Below, piece by piece: positions 8,204 to 18,495 of a stretch of DNA of 64,000 nucleotides (within the stretch, counting starts at the first letter, position 1; each line of letters begins with the position of its first letter). The position numbers and the translations under genes are program-made. The DNA lies in NCBI GenBank assembly GCA_034435015.1, contig DAOTYH010000108.1, positions 53,059 through 117,058 on the forward strand, read 5' to 3'. Below the pieces are notes generated by a model. The model ran no database searches. It was given only the letters and a program-made list of their open reading frames with translations, and was not told the origin of the DNA. The stretch comes from DAOTYH01 sp034435015 (GTDB taxonomy: Bacteria > Chloroflexota > Anaerolineae > Aggregatilineales > UBA3940).

Positions 8204-11200
8204 ATGACCGAACTACCCAACTCGTACGATACCCGCTTTGCTGACAGGTTGCTCCGCACCCTTGGTGTGGCCGCACTGCTCATCTTCATTGTAGCGGCAG
8301 GCGCATATCTGCGTCTGGTTGGTCTTGATTGGGATGAGGGCGAGCATCTTCACCCTGATGAGCGATTCCTCTCGCTGGTGACGGGGGCTATCCATTCTGT
8401 CGGCTCGCTTGAAGAGTACTTTGACACGACACGCTCTTCTTTGAACCCCAACAATTTGGGGTATGGCTTTTTTGTCTATGGCGATTTCCCTGTCATCCTG
8501 ACCCGCTATGTAGCTGAGGCGGTGGGGCAGAGCTATTACTACACCAATTACCTAGTAGGGCGTTCACTGGCCGCCACAGCCGACCTGCTGGCGTTGGTAT
8601 TGCTTTTCTTTCTAGGTAGCTACCTTTACAACAGGCGGGTTGGGTTATTGGCGGCGGCTCTCTACGCCGCAACCGCCTTTCCGATTCAACAGTCGCATTT
8701 TTACACTGTAGATACCTTTACCAACCTGTTCGTGGTAGCGGCTTCTCTTTTTGCCGCCCGCGCTCTGATCGATCATCGCTGGCTTGACTATGTGCTCTTT
8801 GGCCTGATGCTTGGGCTGGCGATGGCCTGCAAGGTCAGTGTAGCCCCTCTGGCGTTGATACTTGTCTTTGCGCTGGGTCTGCGTGTGATGCGTGAGATCA
8901 GGGAGCGGCGGCGCTCTGCGGAGGTGCAACAGGCCGGGCTGTCGGCCACAGCTCTGGATGAGCAGGCCTCTGCCTCGCCGGTGACCCGCCTGATCGTCCG
9001 TGCCGCGGCTGGGCTGGCGGTGGCTGGCCTGATGACGTTGTTGACCTTCCGGGTTGGCCAACCGTATGCCTTTCTGCCTCCGGCGTCTGGAGAGCCGATT
9101 GATGCCGCTGAGCTAGGCCCAGTGATGACTCTGGTCAGCCGGCTCACAGACCCAATTGGCTTTCGTCCCAACCCGGCTTGGCTGGATCAGATGAGTCAGG
9201 TTCGGTATTACGTCTCCGGCAACTGGGATGCGCCGCCCAATCACCAGTGGGCACATCGCCCGATCTTGATCTTCCCATGGATCAACCTTGTGCGTGTCGG
9301 GATGGGGTGGCCGCTTGGGCTTTTCTGCTGGCTTGCCTTTCTATGGGCGGTGTGGGAGATTGTCCGGTGGCATAAAGGGGCGATACGGCTGGTTCTGCCT
9401 GTCGCATGGGTAGCGCTCTTTTTCACTTGGCAGGGTGTCGGCTGGGTGAAGACAATGCGCTATTTCCTGCCCGTCTATCCTTTCCTGATCCTGCTGGCGG
9501 CGTGGGCACTCGTCACCCTGTGGGACCGGATTCAGGCGCTGATCGCAACAAGGCATGCTTCACGCTGGAGCTGGCCTGCATGGGTCAGTCTGGGATTGGG
9601 AGTGTTTGTGCTGGTGTCGGCCTATGCGTGGGGCTTTGCGGTGTCGCGTATTTATACCCGTCCGGTGACACGGGTAGCGGCCTCTCGCTGGATACTTGAA
9701 CATGTCCCTGCCGATGTCACTTTAATGTTCAATACCCCTGCCGGCGGGCGCTACTTTCAAGTCGGCCTGCCCAACAACTGGTTACCGCCCGGCCCGCAAG
9801 CCGATGATCCGCATCAGCCGGGTGTCATGGTCACCCGCATTGAGACGGGGCAGACGCTCGTCACTGAGTTCAAACTTCCCTTTAATGGTAATCTGTCCGG
9901 TTTGCGGCTGAACCATGTTCTTGATCCTGACGGAGTGCCCGGCCTTGACAGGCTGTATGTTGCGGTTGCCGCCGATCCGCTGGGAACGCAGGTGTTGGCC
10001 GAGGGCGAGATCCTCAATGATTTTGCTGTCGCCGAAGACCCGCGCGGAGACGCCTACACCCTGTCGTTTGGTACGCCTGAGCTGGTTGCTAACCAGACCT
10101 ACTATTTGGTTGTTCGTTCTCGATCCGGCCCGGTGGTGCTGAGGGGCGCAAGCATTGCCACTGAAGGGCAATGGGATGATCCAGTGCCGCTGTCGTTAGC
10201 GCCTTACAATGTCTGGGGGGCCATGTATCAGGGATATGAGCTGAATATGGCATGGGAGGACGGAGAAGATAAACTAGCCCGGCTTCAGTACATCCTTGAC
10301 CATGCTGATTATCTGACTATCTCCAGCAATCGTTTTTATGCCTCCCTGCCGCGCAACCCTCAGCGTTATCCTCTCAGCATTGCCTATTACCGTGCCCTCT
10401 TCAGCGGTGAGTTGGGGTTCGAGCTGGTGGGTGATTTCACTTCACGTCCCAACCTTGGGCCGCTTGAGTTCTATGACGATGATGCTGAAGAAGCATGGAC
10501 GGTCTATGATCACCCGCGTGTGTTCATCTTCCGCAAGACGGAAGCTTATGACTCAGAGCGTACAGCCGAAATCCTCCGCAGTGTGGACCTGAGCAGTATC
10601 GTGCGGGCAGTTGCTAACAAGGCTAAAGGGCCGCCTGTGCGTATCCCTTTGCCAGGCGAGTATCCGCAGGGGCGGCAAGGGACGGGGCAGACAGGCACAA
10701 GCGCTGAACCTGATTACGATCCGACCCCCCGTGACTTCTATACACGGGTACAGCCGTTGACTGTCGTGATCTGGTGGTTATTGATCGGGGTAATCGGATG
10801 GCTGGCTTTTCCGGCTTTATGGGTATTGTTTCCCGGCCTGCCTGACCGAGGTTACCCATTCAGCCGCGTTTTTGGCCTGCTGTTTGGAGCTTGGCTGGCG
10901 TGGCTGGCGGCCAGTGTTCGTGCAATTCCATGGAGCAGGGGGGGGATATTACTGGCCCTGCTGGTACTGGGCGCGTTCTCAGCGATGCTGGTCCTGCCGC
11001 GTTGGGGAGAATTCATCGGGTGGATCAAGTCTCGGCGCCGGCATATCCTGCTGGTTGAGGGGTTACCGGCGTTGCTGTATCTGATTTTTGTGCTGATTCG
11101 GCTGGGCAACCCTGATCTGTGGCATCCTACCTTCGGCGGCGAGAAGCCAATGGATTTGTCTTACCTCAATGCGGTGTTGCGCTCGACTACCTTCCCGCCT

Positions 11201-13504
11201 TATGACCCATGGTTTGCGGGAGGGACGATCAACTACTACTATTTTGGCTTTGTTATCGTTGGCCTGCCGATCAAGTTGCTGGGGATTCGTACCACACTGG
11301 CCTATAACTTGATCTTGCCTACCCTGTTTTCTATGACTGGGCTGGGTGCGTTCTCAGTTGCCTACAATCTTGTTGCCCCGCTGAGTACTCATCCTCTGCC
11401 CGATCCTCAAGGTCTCTCTCTATGGGCGGTACTGCGGCGTTGGCCGCATATCTCCATGGAGGAGGTGGCTGATGTGTTGCGTTCCACATGGAGGAATACT
11501 GGCGCCGGGCTGATGCAACATCCTTACCTTGCCGGTCTGGCGGCCATGTTATTGGCGGTGGTGCTGGGTAACCTTGACCAGATTCGTACCCTGTTGTACG
11601 GCCTGGCTGAACTGGGTTCGGGTACGACGCAATGGGCCGTACAAGCGCTCCCCAATATGGGTGATGTATTGCGTGGGGCTTTAATCGCCAGCCAAGGGGC
11701 CTCTCTGCCTGTCTCGGTGGGCGAGTGGTACTGGAATGCCACCCGCTTGATCCCTGTTCCCATCATGAACGGAATGCCGACGGAGATTGGCCCAATCACT
11801 GAATTTCCGTTTTTTACCTTCCTGTACGCTGACCTCCATGCGCACATGATTGCCATGCCGCTTACTCTGATGGCGGTAGGGTGGTGCGTGGCACAGGTGC
11901 GCGGAGCTGGGCAGAACCGTTTTCCTTTCGGGCTGGCGTTGCTTAACGGGTTTGTGGGGGCATTGGTAATCGGGGCTTTGCGGCCTACTAATACGTGGGA
12001 CTGGCCAACCTGCCTCATGCTGGGATGCGGTGCGTTAATGCTGGCGCATCTTCAGCGGCGAGGGGAGATCGCACTTCTGCCCTCGTTAGCAGTTGGATTA
12101 GTCGTGGCGGCGGTGCTGGGGGCAGGGGTTTACTTCTTTGGGTCTTCCATGAATACGGCGGTCAGCTCGATACCGGCTGGGGTGCTGGCGGGAGGAGCGC
12201 TGACAGGAGCGTTGGTTGGTCTGGTGATAGGTTTTGGGTTGGGGCTGGCAATCGTGCGGTCGTATTCGGCACAGAAAGGCGTGCCTGACGCCCTGCGCCC
12301 TTGGGAGACTCTGCTGGGCATTGTCGCTCAGACGGCGGCATTGGCGGGCAGTACTATGGTGCTTTTCCTGCCCTACATCTTGACGTACAAACTGGGCTAT
12401 TCTAGTATCACTCGCTGGACAGGCTCGCATACGCCGCTGTGGGCCTACCTGGATATTCACGGCCTGTTCTTGTTTATCATTGTCTCGTGGATGTGTTGTG
12501 AGAGCTGGCGCTGGCGGCGGGAGAGGCGTCAGGGGGGGCGCCGCCTTGACCGCGCGCTGATCTTGCCGCTGATCGGCGGGCTGGCTGTTTACGTGGGGTT
12601 GATTATTCTGGCTGTCTCACGTGGATATGAGGTCGCCGTTGTTGCACTCCCATTGCTGTTGTGGACATTGATATTATTCTTCCGGCCTGACCAGCCTCTG
12701 GAGAAACGCGCCGTGCTGGCCATGCTGACCGTCACGTTGATATTGTCGCTTGCGGTGGAGATGGTCGTCCTGCAGGGAGACGTGGGGCGTATGAACACCG
12801 TCTTCAAGTTCTACCTGCAAATATGGCTTATGCTGGCGGTGGTATCCGGTGCGGCTTTCGGCTGGCTGTGGCCGGCTGTGAGACGTGCTTCAGGGACACT
12901 GCAAATGTTCTGGAGTGTCGCACTGGCCGTGCTTGTCTTTCTTGCGGCACTGTACCCCTTGCTGGCCACGCGGGCCAAGATCGCTGATCGCTGGGCATCG
13001 GATGCCCCACACACGCTGGACGGCATGGCCTACATGCCCTATGTCGAGCGGTATGAGAATGGTGTTTTCTTCAGCCTGCGTCCTGACTACGAGGCATTGC
13101 GCTGGTTGCAGGATAATATCCGGGACAACCCCGTTGTGCTGGAGGCTCATACAACCGAGTATCTATGGGGAAATCGGGTAGCTGTTTATACAGGATTGCC
13201 CGCTGTAATTGGGTGGAACTGGCATCAGCGCCAGCAACGGCCTGATCAGAGCGATGAGGTATGGCAACGTGTGCTTGAAGTGGATGAAATCTACAATACG
13301 CCTTTTATCAGCCGTGCGCAATACCTGATTGATGTCTATCATGTTGATCTGATCATGGTGGGTGAACTGGAACGGGCCTACTACAATGAGGAGGGCCTCG
13401 CTAAGTTCCGTGAACTGGCCGCTCAGGGCTATCTGACTGTCATCTATGATCGTGATAACACAGTGATTTACCGGGTCGTAAGAGGGCAGGAAGCGAACCC
13501 ATGA
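8204..13504 (+). CDS. giant fusion: GT39-like half plus DUF2298 (Chlor_Arch_YYY) half
   Basis: A 1766-residue polytopic membrane protein. Residues 1 to about 840 form a GT39-like unit with the acidic DWDEGEHLHPDERFLS loop after the first helix, about ten membrane segments and an extracytoplasmic domain (residues 490-800). Residues about 845-1766 form a DUF2298/TIGR03662 unit, starting with PGLPDRGYPFSRVFGLL, the diagnostic NYYYFG near 1010, EFPFFTFLYADLHAH near 1200 and NTVFKFYLQIW near 1528. The YYY family is known from Chloroflexota and some Archaea and has no assigned reaction. A separate YYY gene follows immediately with ATGA overlap. Membrane glycosylation is inferred from the fused GT39-like half. 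Confidence 0.85.
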   Translation: MTELPNSYDTRFADRLLRTLGVAALLIFIVAAGAYLRLVGLDWDEGEHLHPDERFLSLVTGAIHSVGSLEEYFDTTRSSLNPNNLGYGFFVYGDFPVILTRYVAEAVGQSYYYTNYLVGRSLAATADLLALVLLFFLGSYLYNRRVGLLAAALYAATAFPIQQSHFYTVDTFTNLFVVAASLFAARALIDHRWLDYVLFGLMLGLAMACKVSVAPLALILVFALGLRVMREIRERRRSAEVQQAGLSATALDEQASASPVTRLIVRAAAGLAVAGLMTLLTFRVGQPYAFLPPASGEPIDAAELGPVMTLVSRLTDPIGFRPNPAWLDQMSQVRYYVSGNWDAPPNHQWAHRPILIFPWINLVRVGMGWPLGLFCWLAFLWAVWEIVRWHKGAIRLVLPVAWVALFFTWQGVGWVKTMRYFLPVYPFLILLAAWALVTLWDRIQALIATRHASRWSWPAWVSLGLGVFVLVSAYAWGFAVSRIYTRPVTRVAASRWILEHVPADVTLMFNTPAGGRYFQVGLPNNWLPPGPQADDPHQPGVMVTRIETGQTLVTEFKLPFNGNLSGLRLNHVLDPDGVPGLDRLYVAVAADPLGTQVLAEGEILNDFAVAEDPRGDAYTLSFGTPELVANQTYYLVVRSRSGPVVLRGASIATEGQWDDPVPLSLAPYNVWGAMYQGYELNMAWEDGEDKLARLQYILDHADYLTISSNRFYASLPRNPQRYPLSIAYYRALFSGELGFELVGDFTSRPNLGPLEFYDDDAEEAWTVYDHPRVFIFRKTEAYDSERTAEILRSVDLSSIVRAVANKAKGPPVRIPLPGEYPQGRQGTGQTGTSAEPDYDPTPRDFYTRVQPLTVVIWWLLIGVIGWLAFPALWVLFPGLPDRGYPFSRVFGLLFGAWLAWLAASVRAIPWSRGGILLALLVLGAFSAMLVLPRWGEFIGWIKSRRRHILLVEGLPALLYLIFVLIRLGNPDLWHPTFGGEKPMDLSYLNAVLRSTTFPPYDPWFAGGTINYYYFGFVIVGLPIKLLGIRTTLAYNLILPTLFSMTGLGAFSVAYNLVAPLSTHPLPDPQGLSLWAVLRRWPHISMEEVADVLRSTWRNTGAGLMQHPYLAGLAAMLLAVVLGNLDQIRTLLYGLAELGSGTTQWAVQALPNMGDVLRGALIASQGASLPVSVGEWYWNATRLIPVPIMNGMPTEIGPITEFPFFTFLYADLHAHMIAMPLTLMAVGWCVAQVRGAGQNRFPFGLALLNGFVGALVIGALRPTNTWDWPTCLMLGCGALMLAHLQRRGEIALLPSLAVGLVVAAVLGAGVYFFGSSMNTAVSSIPAGVLAGGALTGALVGLVIGFGLGLAIVRSYSAQKGVPDALRPWETLLGIVAQTAALAGSTMVLFLPYILTYKLGYSSITRWTGSHTPLWAYLDIHGLFLFIIVSWMCCESWRWRRERRQGGRRLDRALILPLIGGLAVYVGLIILAVSRGYEVAVVALPLLLWTLILFFRPDQPLEKRAVLAMLTVTLILSLAVEMVVLQGDVGRMNTVFKFYLQIWLMLAVVSGAAFGWLWPAVRRASGTLQMFWSVALAVLVFLAALYPLLATRAKIADRWASDAPHTLDGMAYMPYVERYENGVFFSLRPDYEALRWLQDNIRDNPVVLEAHTTEYLWGNRVAVYTGLPAVIGWNWHQRQQRPDQSDEVWQRVLEVDEIYNTPFISRAQYLIDVYHVDLIMVGELERAYYNEEGLAKFRELAAQGYLTVIYDRDNTVIYRVVRGQEANP

Positions 13505-16008
13505 CTGCTGTCATAAGCTGGTATCTTATTGTGATGGCCTTCGGCTGGCTGGCATGGCCGCTTGCTTTCCGGCTTCTGCCGGGGTTAGCAGACAGGGGTT
13601 ACTCCTTCAGCCGTGCACTAGGCCTGTTGCTGACCGGCTTCGTGTTTTGGCTGTGGGGCAGTCTTGGCCTGCTTCAGAATACAGTTGGAGGAATACTCTT
13701 CTCTGCCCTGCTGGTGCTGGGAGCAAGTCTGTGGGCTTACCTCGGATGCTCTGAACAGGATGACACGCTGAGAAGATGGCTTAAATCCCATTGGGGGGTT
13801 GTAGTCACCGGCGAGACCCTGTTCTTGATCGCCTTTGCAGGCTGGGCAGTTGTACGCGCTTATAACCCCGACCTGAGCGGCACAGAGAAGCCGATGGAGC
13901 TGGCTTTTCTAAATGGAATACGCATCAGCGAGACCTTCCCGCCTCATGACCCATGGCTGTCGGGTTACGCCATCAGCTACTATTACTTTGGTTATGTGAT
14001 TATAGCCATGCTGGCTGACCTAAGCGGGGTGATGACTAGCGTAGCGTTCAATCTGGGGATTGCCCTGCTGTTTGCGTTGACCCTGCTCGGTGCATACGGG
14101 TTGGTTTACAACTTACTGGCGGCCCCCCAAGAACAGGAAGCTTCGCTGGCAGGGCCTCAACGACCGCCTCTAGCCGCCCTTGGCGCACTGCTGGGGCCGT
14201 TGTTTGTCGGTATTTTGGGTAATCTAGCTGGGCTGTTGGAGCTGTTGCGCTCTCTGCGCCTGCTTGGGCTGGGCTTCTGGAACTGGCTGGATATTCAGGA
14301 CCTGAGTGATCCGCTCGACAGGGTACTTTGGCCGCCTGACCAATGGCGCTACTGGTGGTGGTGGCGAGCCTCGCGCGTGATCCATGACCGCACTGTTGCC
14401 GGAGTCTCGATTGGTCTCCAGCCAATAGACGAATTCCCTTTCTTCAGCTTTCTGCTGGGGGATATGCATCCCCATGTGCTGGCTCTGCCGTTCGTGATGC
14501 TGGCGTTGGGACTTGCCTTCAACCTGCTGGCACAACGTAGACAGCCTTCCAGAGTCCAGCTTGCGCTGTATGCGATCTGCTTTGGGGGGCTGGCCTTTTT
14601 GAACATGTGGGACCTGCCCATTTACCTGTTTGTGCTGGTTGGTGCGCTGGTCCTTCGGCGTATCCGTGAGCGCGGCGGTTTTGCTCTGGCTGATATAGGC
14701 CGTCCTCTTTTGACGGGGCTGGTCATCCTTGCAGGAGGAGTGGCGGCCTACCTGCCATGGTATATCAGCTTTAGCTCGCAGGCGGGCGGTATCCTGCCCA
14801 ATGCGATTTTCCCTACCCGTCTGCATCAGTTCATGGTGATGTTTGCCCCCCTCTTTGTGGTGGTCGCATGGTTTTGTCTTGATAGCGCGTTCCGACTGCG
14901 TCATCGTGCTGATTGGGCCACAGGCGGGCTGGCCGGCGTCGGCTTGCTGATCGCGCTGGTCGGCCTGATGTTTGTGCTGGGGGCAGTGGCCATTCGGGTT
15001 GAGCCGCTTGTTCGGGCGTTTGTTGTATCTAGTGTGGGCATCAACGTTGAGGGACTGTCCGATCAGGCTGTTACTGCTTACATACCAGAAGCTGTGCGTT
15101 CTGTTATAATGCATCGTCTGACCCATCCGCTGACCGCACTGGTGCTCACCGCTCTGATCGCACTGGCGGCGTCGTGCCTGTTGCCGCGTCCATTGTCTGC
15201 TTCACTAGAGGAAGATGACAGCCAGCTTGAGCCTCCTTTTAGCGCCTCGATTGGTTTCACGTTGCTGTTGATCCTGACAGGGGCATTGCTGACGCTGGGG
15301 CCGGAGTTTGTCTATCTGCGCGATAATTTTGGCCAGCGGCTCAACACCATCTTTAAGTTCTATTATGCGGCGTGGGTGGTCTGGGGAATCGCCGCCGCCT
15401 ATGCGGCTCAAGTATTGCTTTCTCGATCAAGGCCTGCTGTTCGAACCGTTTTCGCTGGGGTGCTGATTACTCTCACGCTGTCCGGGCTGGTGTACCCGGT
15501 CTTTGCCATCCCTGCAAAGACCGGCGGCTTTGTCCGCACAGCCGGCCAGCCGCCTCCTACGCTGGATGGGATTGACTATATCCGCTTGACCTATCCTGGG
15601 GATTACAATGGTATCCGCTGGTTGCAAGAGAATGCGGAGCCTGATGCCGTCGTTCTAGAAGCGGTTGGAGGAGCGTACAGCTACTATGGCCGCGTATCCA
15701 GTGCCACTGGCTTGCAAACCCTGATTGGCTGGGCTAACCATGAGCGCCAGTGGCGGGGTGAGCTGTATTCCCTGCTGGCCGGGACGCGTGAAGTAGATGC
15801 CAATGAAATCTATACTACGAACAGCGTCCAGCGGGCGCGGGATTTGCTGGCATACTATAACGTCACCTACGTATTTGTTGGATCGCTGGAGCGTGCCATT
15901 GCTCCCGGCGGGGTGTATAAGTTCGAGCATTTCTTGACCCCTGTCTATCGCGACAGCGAGGTAGTGATCTATCGCGCCGACCAACCGCTTGTGGAGGTAC
16001 AGCCGTGA
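13501..16008 (+). CDS. DUF2298 (Chlor_Arch_YYY) membrane protein
   Basis: An 835-residue membrane protein containing one YYY unit. Its features match the C-terminal half of the preceding giant protein: PGLADRGYSFSRALGLL at the start, SYYYFGYV near residue 159, EFPFFSFLLGDMHPH near 310 and NTIFKFYYAAW near 614, then a soluble tail with IRWLQENAEPDAVVLEAVGG. The two YYY units are paralogues. The ATG overlaps the stop of the giant gene, so the two proteins are probably made together and may act as a pair. No reaction is known for the family. Confidence 0.85.
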   Translation: MTAVISWYLIVMAFGWLAWPLAFRLLPGLADRGYSFSRALGLLLTGFVFWLWGSLGLLQNTVGGILFSALLVLGASLWAYLGCSEQDDTLRRWLKSHWGVVVTGETLFLIAFAGWAVVRAYNPDLSGTEKPMELAFLNGIRISETFPPHDPWLSGYAISYYYFGYVIIAMLADLSGVMTSVAFNLGIALLFALTLLGAYGLVYNLLAAPQEQEASLAGPQRPPLAALGALLGPLFVGILGNLAGLLELLRSLRLLGLGFWNWLDIQDLSDPLDRVLWPPDQWRYWWWWRASRVIHDRTVAGVSIGLQPIDEFPFFSFLLGDMHPHVLALPFVMLALGLAFNLLAQRRQPSRVQLALYAICFGGLAFLNMWDLPIYLFVLVGALVLRRIRERGGFALADIGRPLLTGLVILAGGVAAYLPWYISFSSQAGGILPNAIFPTRLHQFMVMFAPLFVVVAWFCLDSAFRLRHRADWATGGLAGVGLLIALVGLMFVLGAVAIRVEPLVRAFVVSSVGINVEGLSDQAVTAYIPEAVRSVIMHRLTHPLTALVLTALIALAASCLLPRPLSASLEEDDSQLEPPFSASIGFTLLLILTGALLTLGPEFVYLRDNFGQRLNTIFKFYYAAWVVWGIAAAYAAQVLLSRSRPAVRTVFAGVLITLTLSGLVYPVFAIPAKTGGFVRTAGQPPPTLDGIDYIRLTYPGDYNGIRWLQENAEPDAVVLEAVGGAYSYYGRVSSATGLQTLIGWANHERQWRGELYSLLAGTREVDANEIYTTNSVQRARDLLAYYNVTYVFVGSLERAIAPGGVYKFEHFLTPVYRDSEVVIYRADQPLVEVQP

Positions 16009-17834
16009 CCGTCGCTACTGTTGAGGCCGAACCGCGTGCCGCTCGGTATATTGCCGTCTCAGTTGAGACGCTGGTATATCTGGCGATCCTGAGCGTTGCC
16101 TTTTTGTTGCGCTTTATCAGATTGGGCGATGCGCCGTTGAATGAGTGGGAGGCCCGGCAGGCTTTTGCGGCATGGCATTTGCTTTCGCCTGAGACGGCTG
16201 GCACAGGTGAAGTGATCAGCCCATTGGTCTTTGCTGGAGCTGTAGTCAGTTTTGCGCTGGCTGGCGCAGTCAATGCTGTGGCTCGCCTTGTCCCTATGCT
16301 GGGGGGGATGGGGCTGGTGTTAAGCCCTCTGTTGTTCCGCCACCGCCTGGGACGTTTGCCGACCCTGTTAACGGTTCTCTTTATGGCCCTGTCACCGGTT
16401 GGGGTTGCTGTCTCCCGCCGTCTTGACGGAGCAGGGCTGGCGATGTTAGCTCTGGTGCTGATGTTGGCCGCCCTTGATTCTTATGGCACGACCAAGAACC
16501 GGCAGGGTGCGTTGCTGATCGGCGTGATGCTTGGGTTGGCGCTACTTGCGGATTATGGTTCACTGGTGGTGCTGATCGCCATGTTGCTGGGCGTTGGTTT
16601 TATGCTGCTGACGGATGATGAAGACCGCCCCGCCAGTGTTGCTCTGCATGATCTTGTACGTCACTTCCCGTGGGGGATGATGATCGTTGGTCTGATGGGC
16701 ACTATTGCTTTGTTGGGGACGTTGTTTTTCCTTCATCCTGCCGGGCTGGGAGCAGTCGCCGATCAACTTGCCCGCTTCGTCAATGGTCTGGTGCATCCTC
16801 CAGCGGAGGTAACATTTGTAGGACTGGTGCTGGCTCTCTATGAACCGATGCTGATCCTGTTTGGGATTGTTGGGGCATGGCTGGCTTCACAATCCTCTGA
16901 GCCATGGCAACGGTTCTTGGCGGGATGGGGGGTGGCGGCCCTGCTGGTCAGCCTGCTCTATCGGGGTGCACTGCCCCAGCATGCTCTGTGGAGCGTGACC
17001 CCTCTGGCGGCGCTAGCGGCTGTCACTGCCGCCCGCCTGCTTGATTCGCCTCATCGCCAGCACGAGGGGCCGCAGTGGGCTGTCTGGGCGCATGCCGCTG
17101 GGGTGGTTGCCCTGATCACCATGACTGCCGTCAACGTGAGTCAGTATCTGCGTGCACCGCGTATGCTGGTCTGGCCGCCAACTGCTTCGCTTCAGCAGGC
17201 TACATTCCAGATTCCCTCCAACCTCATCTTGGCAGGCTTGTGGCTCATCCTGTTGCTCGTGTTGTGGCTGACTATTGCCGGTATCTGGGGGGGGCGCCCG
17301 GCATTGCGCGGGCTTGGGCTTGGGTTGTTGCTGATCGGGTTGCTGGCCTCGGTTGGACAGAGCGGGGCACTGGCTTTCACCCGTGCAACCAGCCCCTTTG
17401 AGCCAGCCAATTATGAACCATCCCAGCCTGCACTGAACCAACTGGTTCGGACGGCGGAACAGGTTGGCAACTTTGCGGTTGGCTCCCCTCGCGATGTCAG
17501 CTTGACAGTTCAGGCGGCTCCGGATGGTGCGCTGGCGTGGGCCTTGCGTGATTTTACTAACCTGACCTTTGTTGAACAGGTTAACCCAACTATAGACAGC
17601 GTGATGGTCATAGCGCCTGCTGAAGACAGTACACCAGCGCTGGGGTCTAACTATGTGGGGCAAGATTTTGTGATCGCGCGGCGCTGGAGTCCAGTGGGGA
17701 TGAGCGGCAGGCAGGCGATCACATGGATATTCTATCGTGAGGCTGGAACGCCAGCCGCAGAGACACGTGTTATCCTGTGGGTGCGTGAGGATGTCTATCG
17801 GCTTGTGCAGGCGGGGGGGACACTCTGGCGCTGA
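16005..17834 (+). CDS. GT39/ArnT-like polytopic membrane protein
   Basis: A 609-residue protein with about twelve hydrophobic segments. The N-terminal FLLRFIRLGDAPLNEWEARQAFAAW shows the loop-1 arrangement of ArnT/GT39-like proteins, but the usual acidic pair reads E-W-E. The GTG start overlaps the previous stop and has GGAGG 6 bases upstream. The C-terminal soluble tail is short. It closes the run of coupled membrane genes before the sigma factor. A glycosyltransferase role is plausible; it could also be a non-catalytic partner of the YYY proteins. Confidence 0.65.
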   Translation: MTVATVEAEPRAARYIAVSVETLVYLAILSVAFLLRFIRLGDAPLNEWEARQAFAAWHLLSPETAGTGEVISPLVFAGAVVSFALAGAVNAVARLVPMLGGMGLVLSPLLFRHRLGRLPTLLTVLFMALSPVGVAVSRRLDGAGLAMLALVLMLAALDSYGTTKNRQGALLIGVMLGLALLADYGSLVVLIAMLLGVGFMLLTDDEDRPASVALHDLVRHFPWGMMIVGLMGTIALLGTLFFLHPAGLGAVADQLARFVNGLVHPPAEVTFVGLVLALYEPMLILFGIVGAWLASQSSEPWQRFLAGWGVAALLVSLLYRGALPQHALWSVTPLAALAAVTAARLLDSPHRQHEGPQWAVWAHAAGVVALITMTAVNVSQYLRAPRMLVWPPTASLQQATFQIPSNLILAGLWLILLLVLWLTIAGIWGGRPALRGLGLGLLLIGLLASVGQSGALAFTRATSPFEPANYEPSQPALNQLVRTAEQVGNFAVGSPRDVSLTVQAAPDGALAWALRDFTNLTFVEQVNPTIDSVMVIAPAEDSTPALGSNYVGQDFVIARRWSPVGMSGRQAITWIFYREAGTPAAETRVILWVREDVYRLVQAGGTLWR

Positions 17835-17880
17835 GGTAAACCCGCAATAGGTGTGTATATGTATAGCGAGTCAGTATCCG

Positions 17881-18495
17881 ATGATACCCTGCTCTGCTCC
17901 ATCGGCTGATGATGATCTGTCTGATCTGATCGCCCGCTCACGGGCTGGTGATCAGATGGCGTGTGCCGCATTGTATCAGCGGTTTGTGCGGCCTATCTAC
18001 CGGCTGGCCTATGGCATATTGCTCAATGAGCAGGACGCTGAGGAAGTGGTTCAGGACAGCTTTGTCTATGCCTTCCAACATCTTGATGTCTATGACCCAA
18101 CACGGAGTGCTTTCCGCACATGGCTGTACACGATCACGATGAGTCGTTGTCGTAACAAACGCCGTCGTAAGTGGTTACCGATTATTAATCTGGCAGATGT
18201 GGCTGAGTGGCTGCCCGGCTTCGAGCCGCTACCCGAAAGAGCGGCTGAACAGCAATCCCTCCGTGAGACAGTGTTGGCCGCCCTGCGAAAGCTCTCACCT
18301 AAGCTGCGCGAAGCTGTCGTGTTACGTTATTTTGACGGGCTGACCTACCGTGAGATGGCTGAGGTGCTGGGATGCCCGCAGAAAACGGTCGAGTCACGAG
18401 TTCGGCTGGCACATGAGGCGTTGTATCGTTTGCTGGAAGGACAACATGAGGGTCTGCCCTTGGAGGCTCTGAGTCATGACGGGGCATGTAGATGA
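17881..18495 (+). CDS. ECF-type RNA polymerase sigma factor
   Basis: About 204 residues from the ATG at 17881; a GTG at 17851 in frame would add ten residues and cannot be excluded. Region 2 is clear (ALYQRFVRPIYRLAYGIL, then DAEEVVQDSFVYAFQHL and FRTWLYTITMSRCRNKRRR) and region 4 is clear (LSPKLREAVVLRYFDGLTY, REMAEVLGCPQKTVESRV). Regions 1.1 and 3 are absent, as in ECF factors. It overlaps by 20 bases the gene for a zinc anti-sigma factor, the usual arrangement. Being inside the glycan block suggests envelope-stress control of these genes. Confidence 0.9.
   Translation: MIPCSAPSADDDLSDLIARSRAGDQMACAALYQRFVRPIYRLAYGILLNEQDAEEVVQDSFVYAFQHLDVYDPTRSAFRTWLYTITMSRCRNKRRRKWLPIINLADVAEWLPGFEPLPERAAEQQSLRETVLAALRKLSPKLREAVVLRYFDGLTYREMAEVLGCPQKTVESRVRLAHEALYRLLEGQHEGLPLEALSHDGACR

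Noticed and set aside
14224..15126. Long open frame on the minus strand (about 300 residues) inside the stand-alone YYY gene
   Set aside because: It lies antisense to a clear membrane protein, is very rich in Gln/His/Arg and has no family pattern; typical antisense shadow of GC-rich coding sequence.
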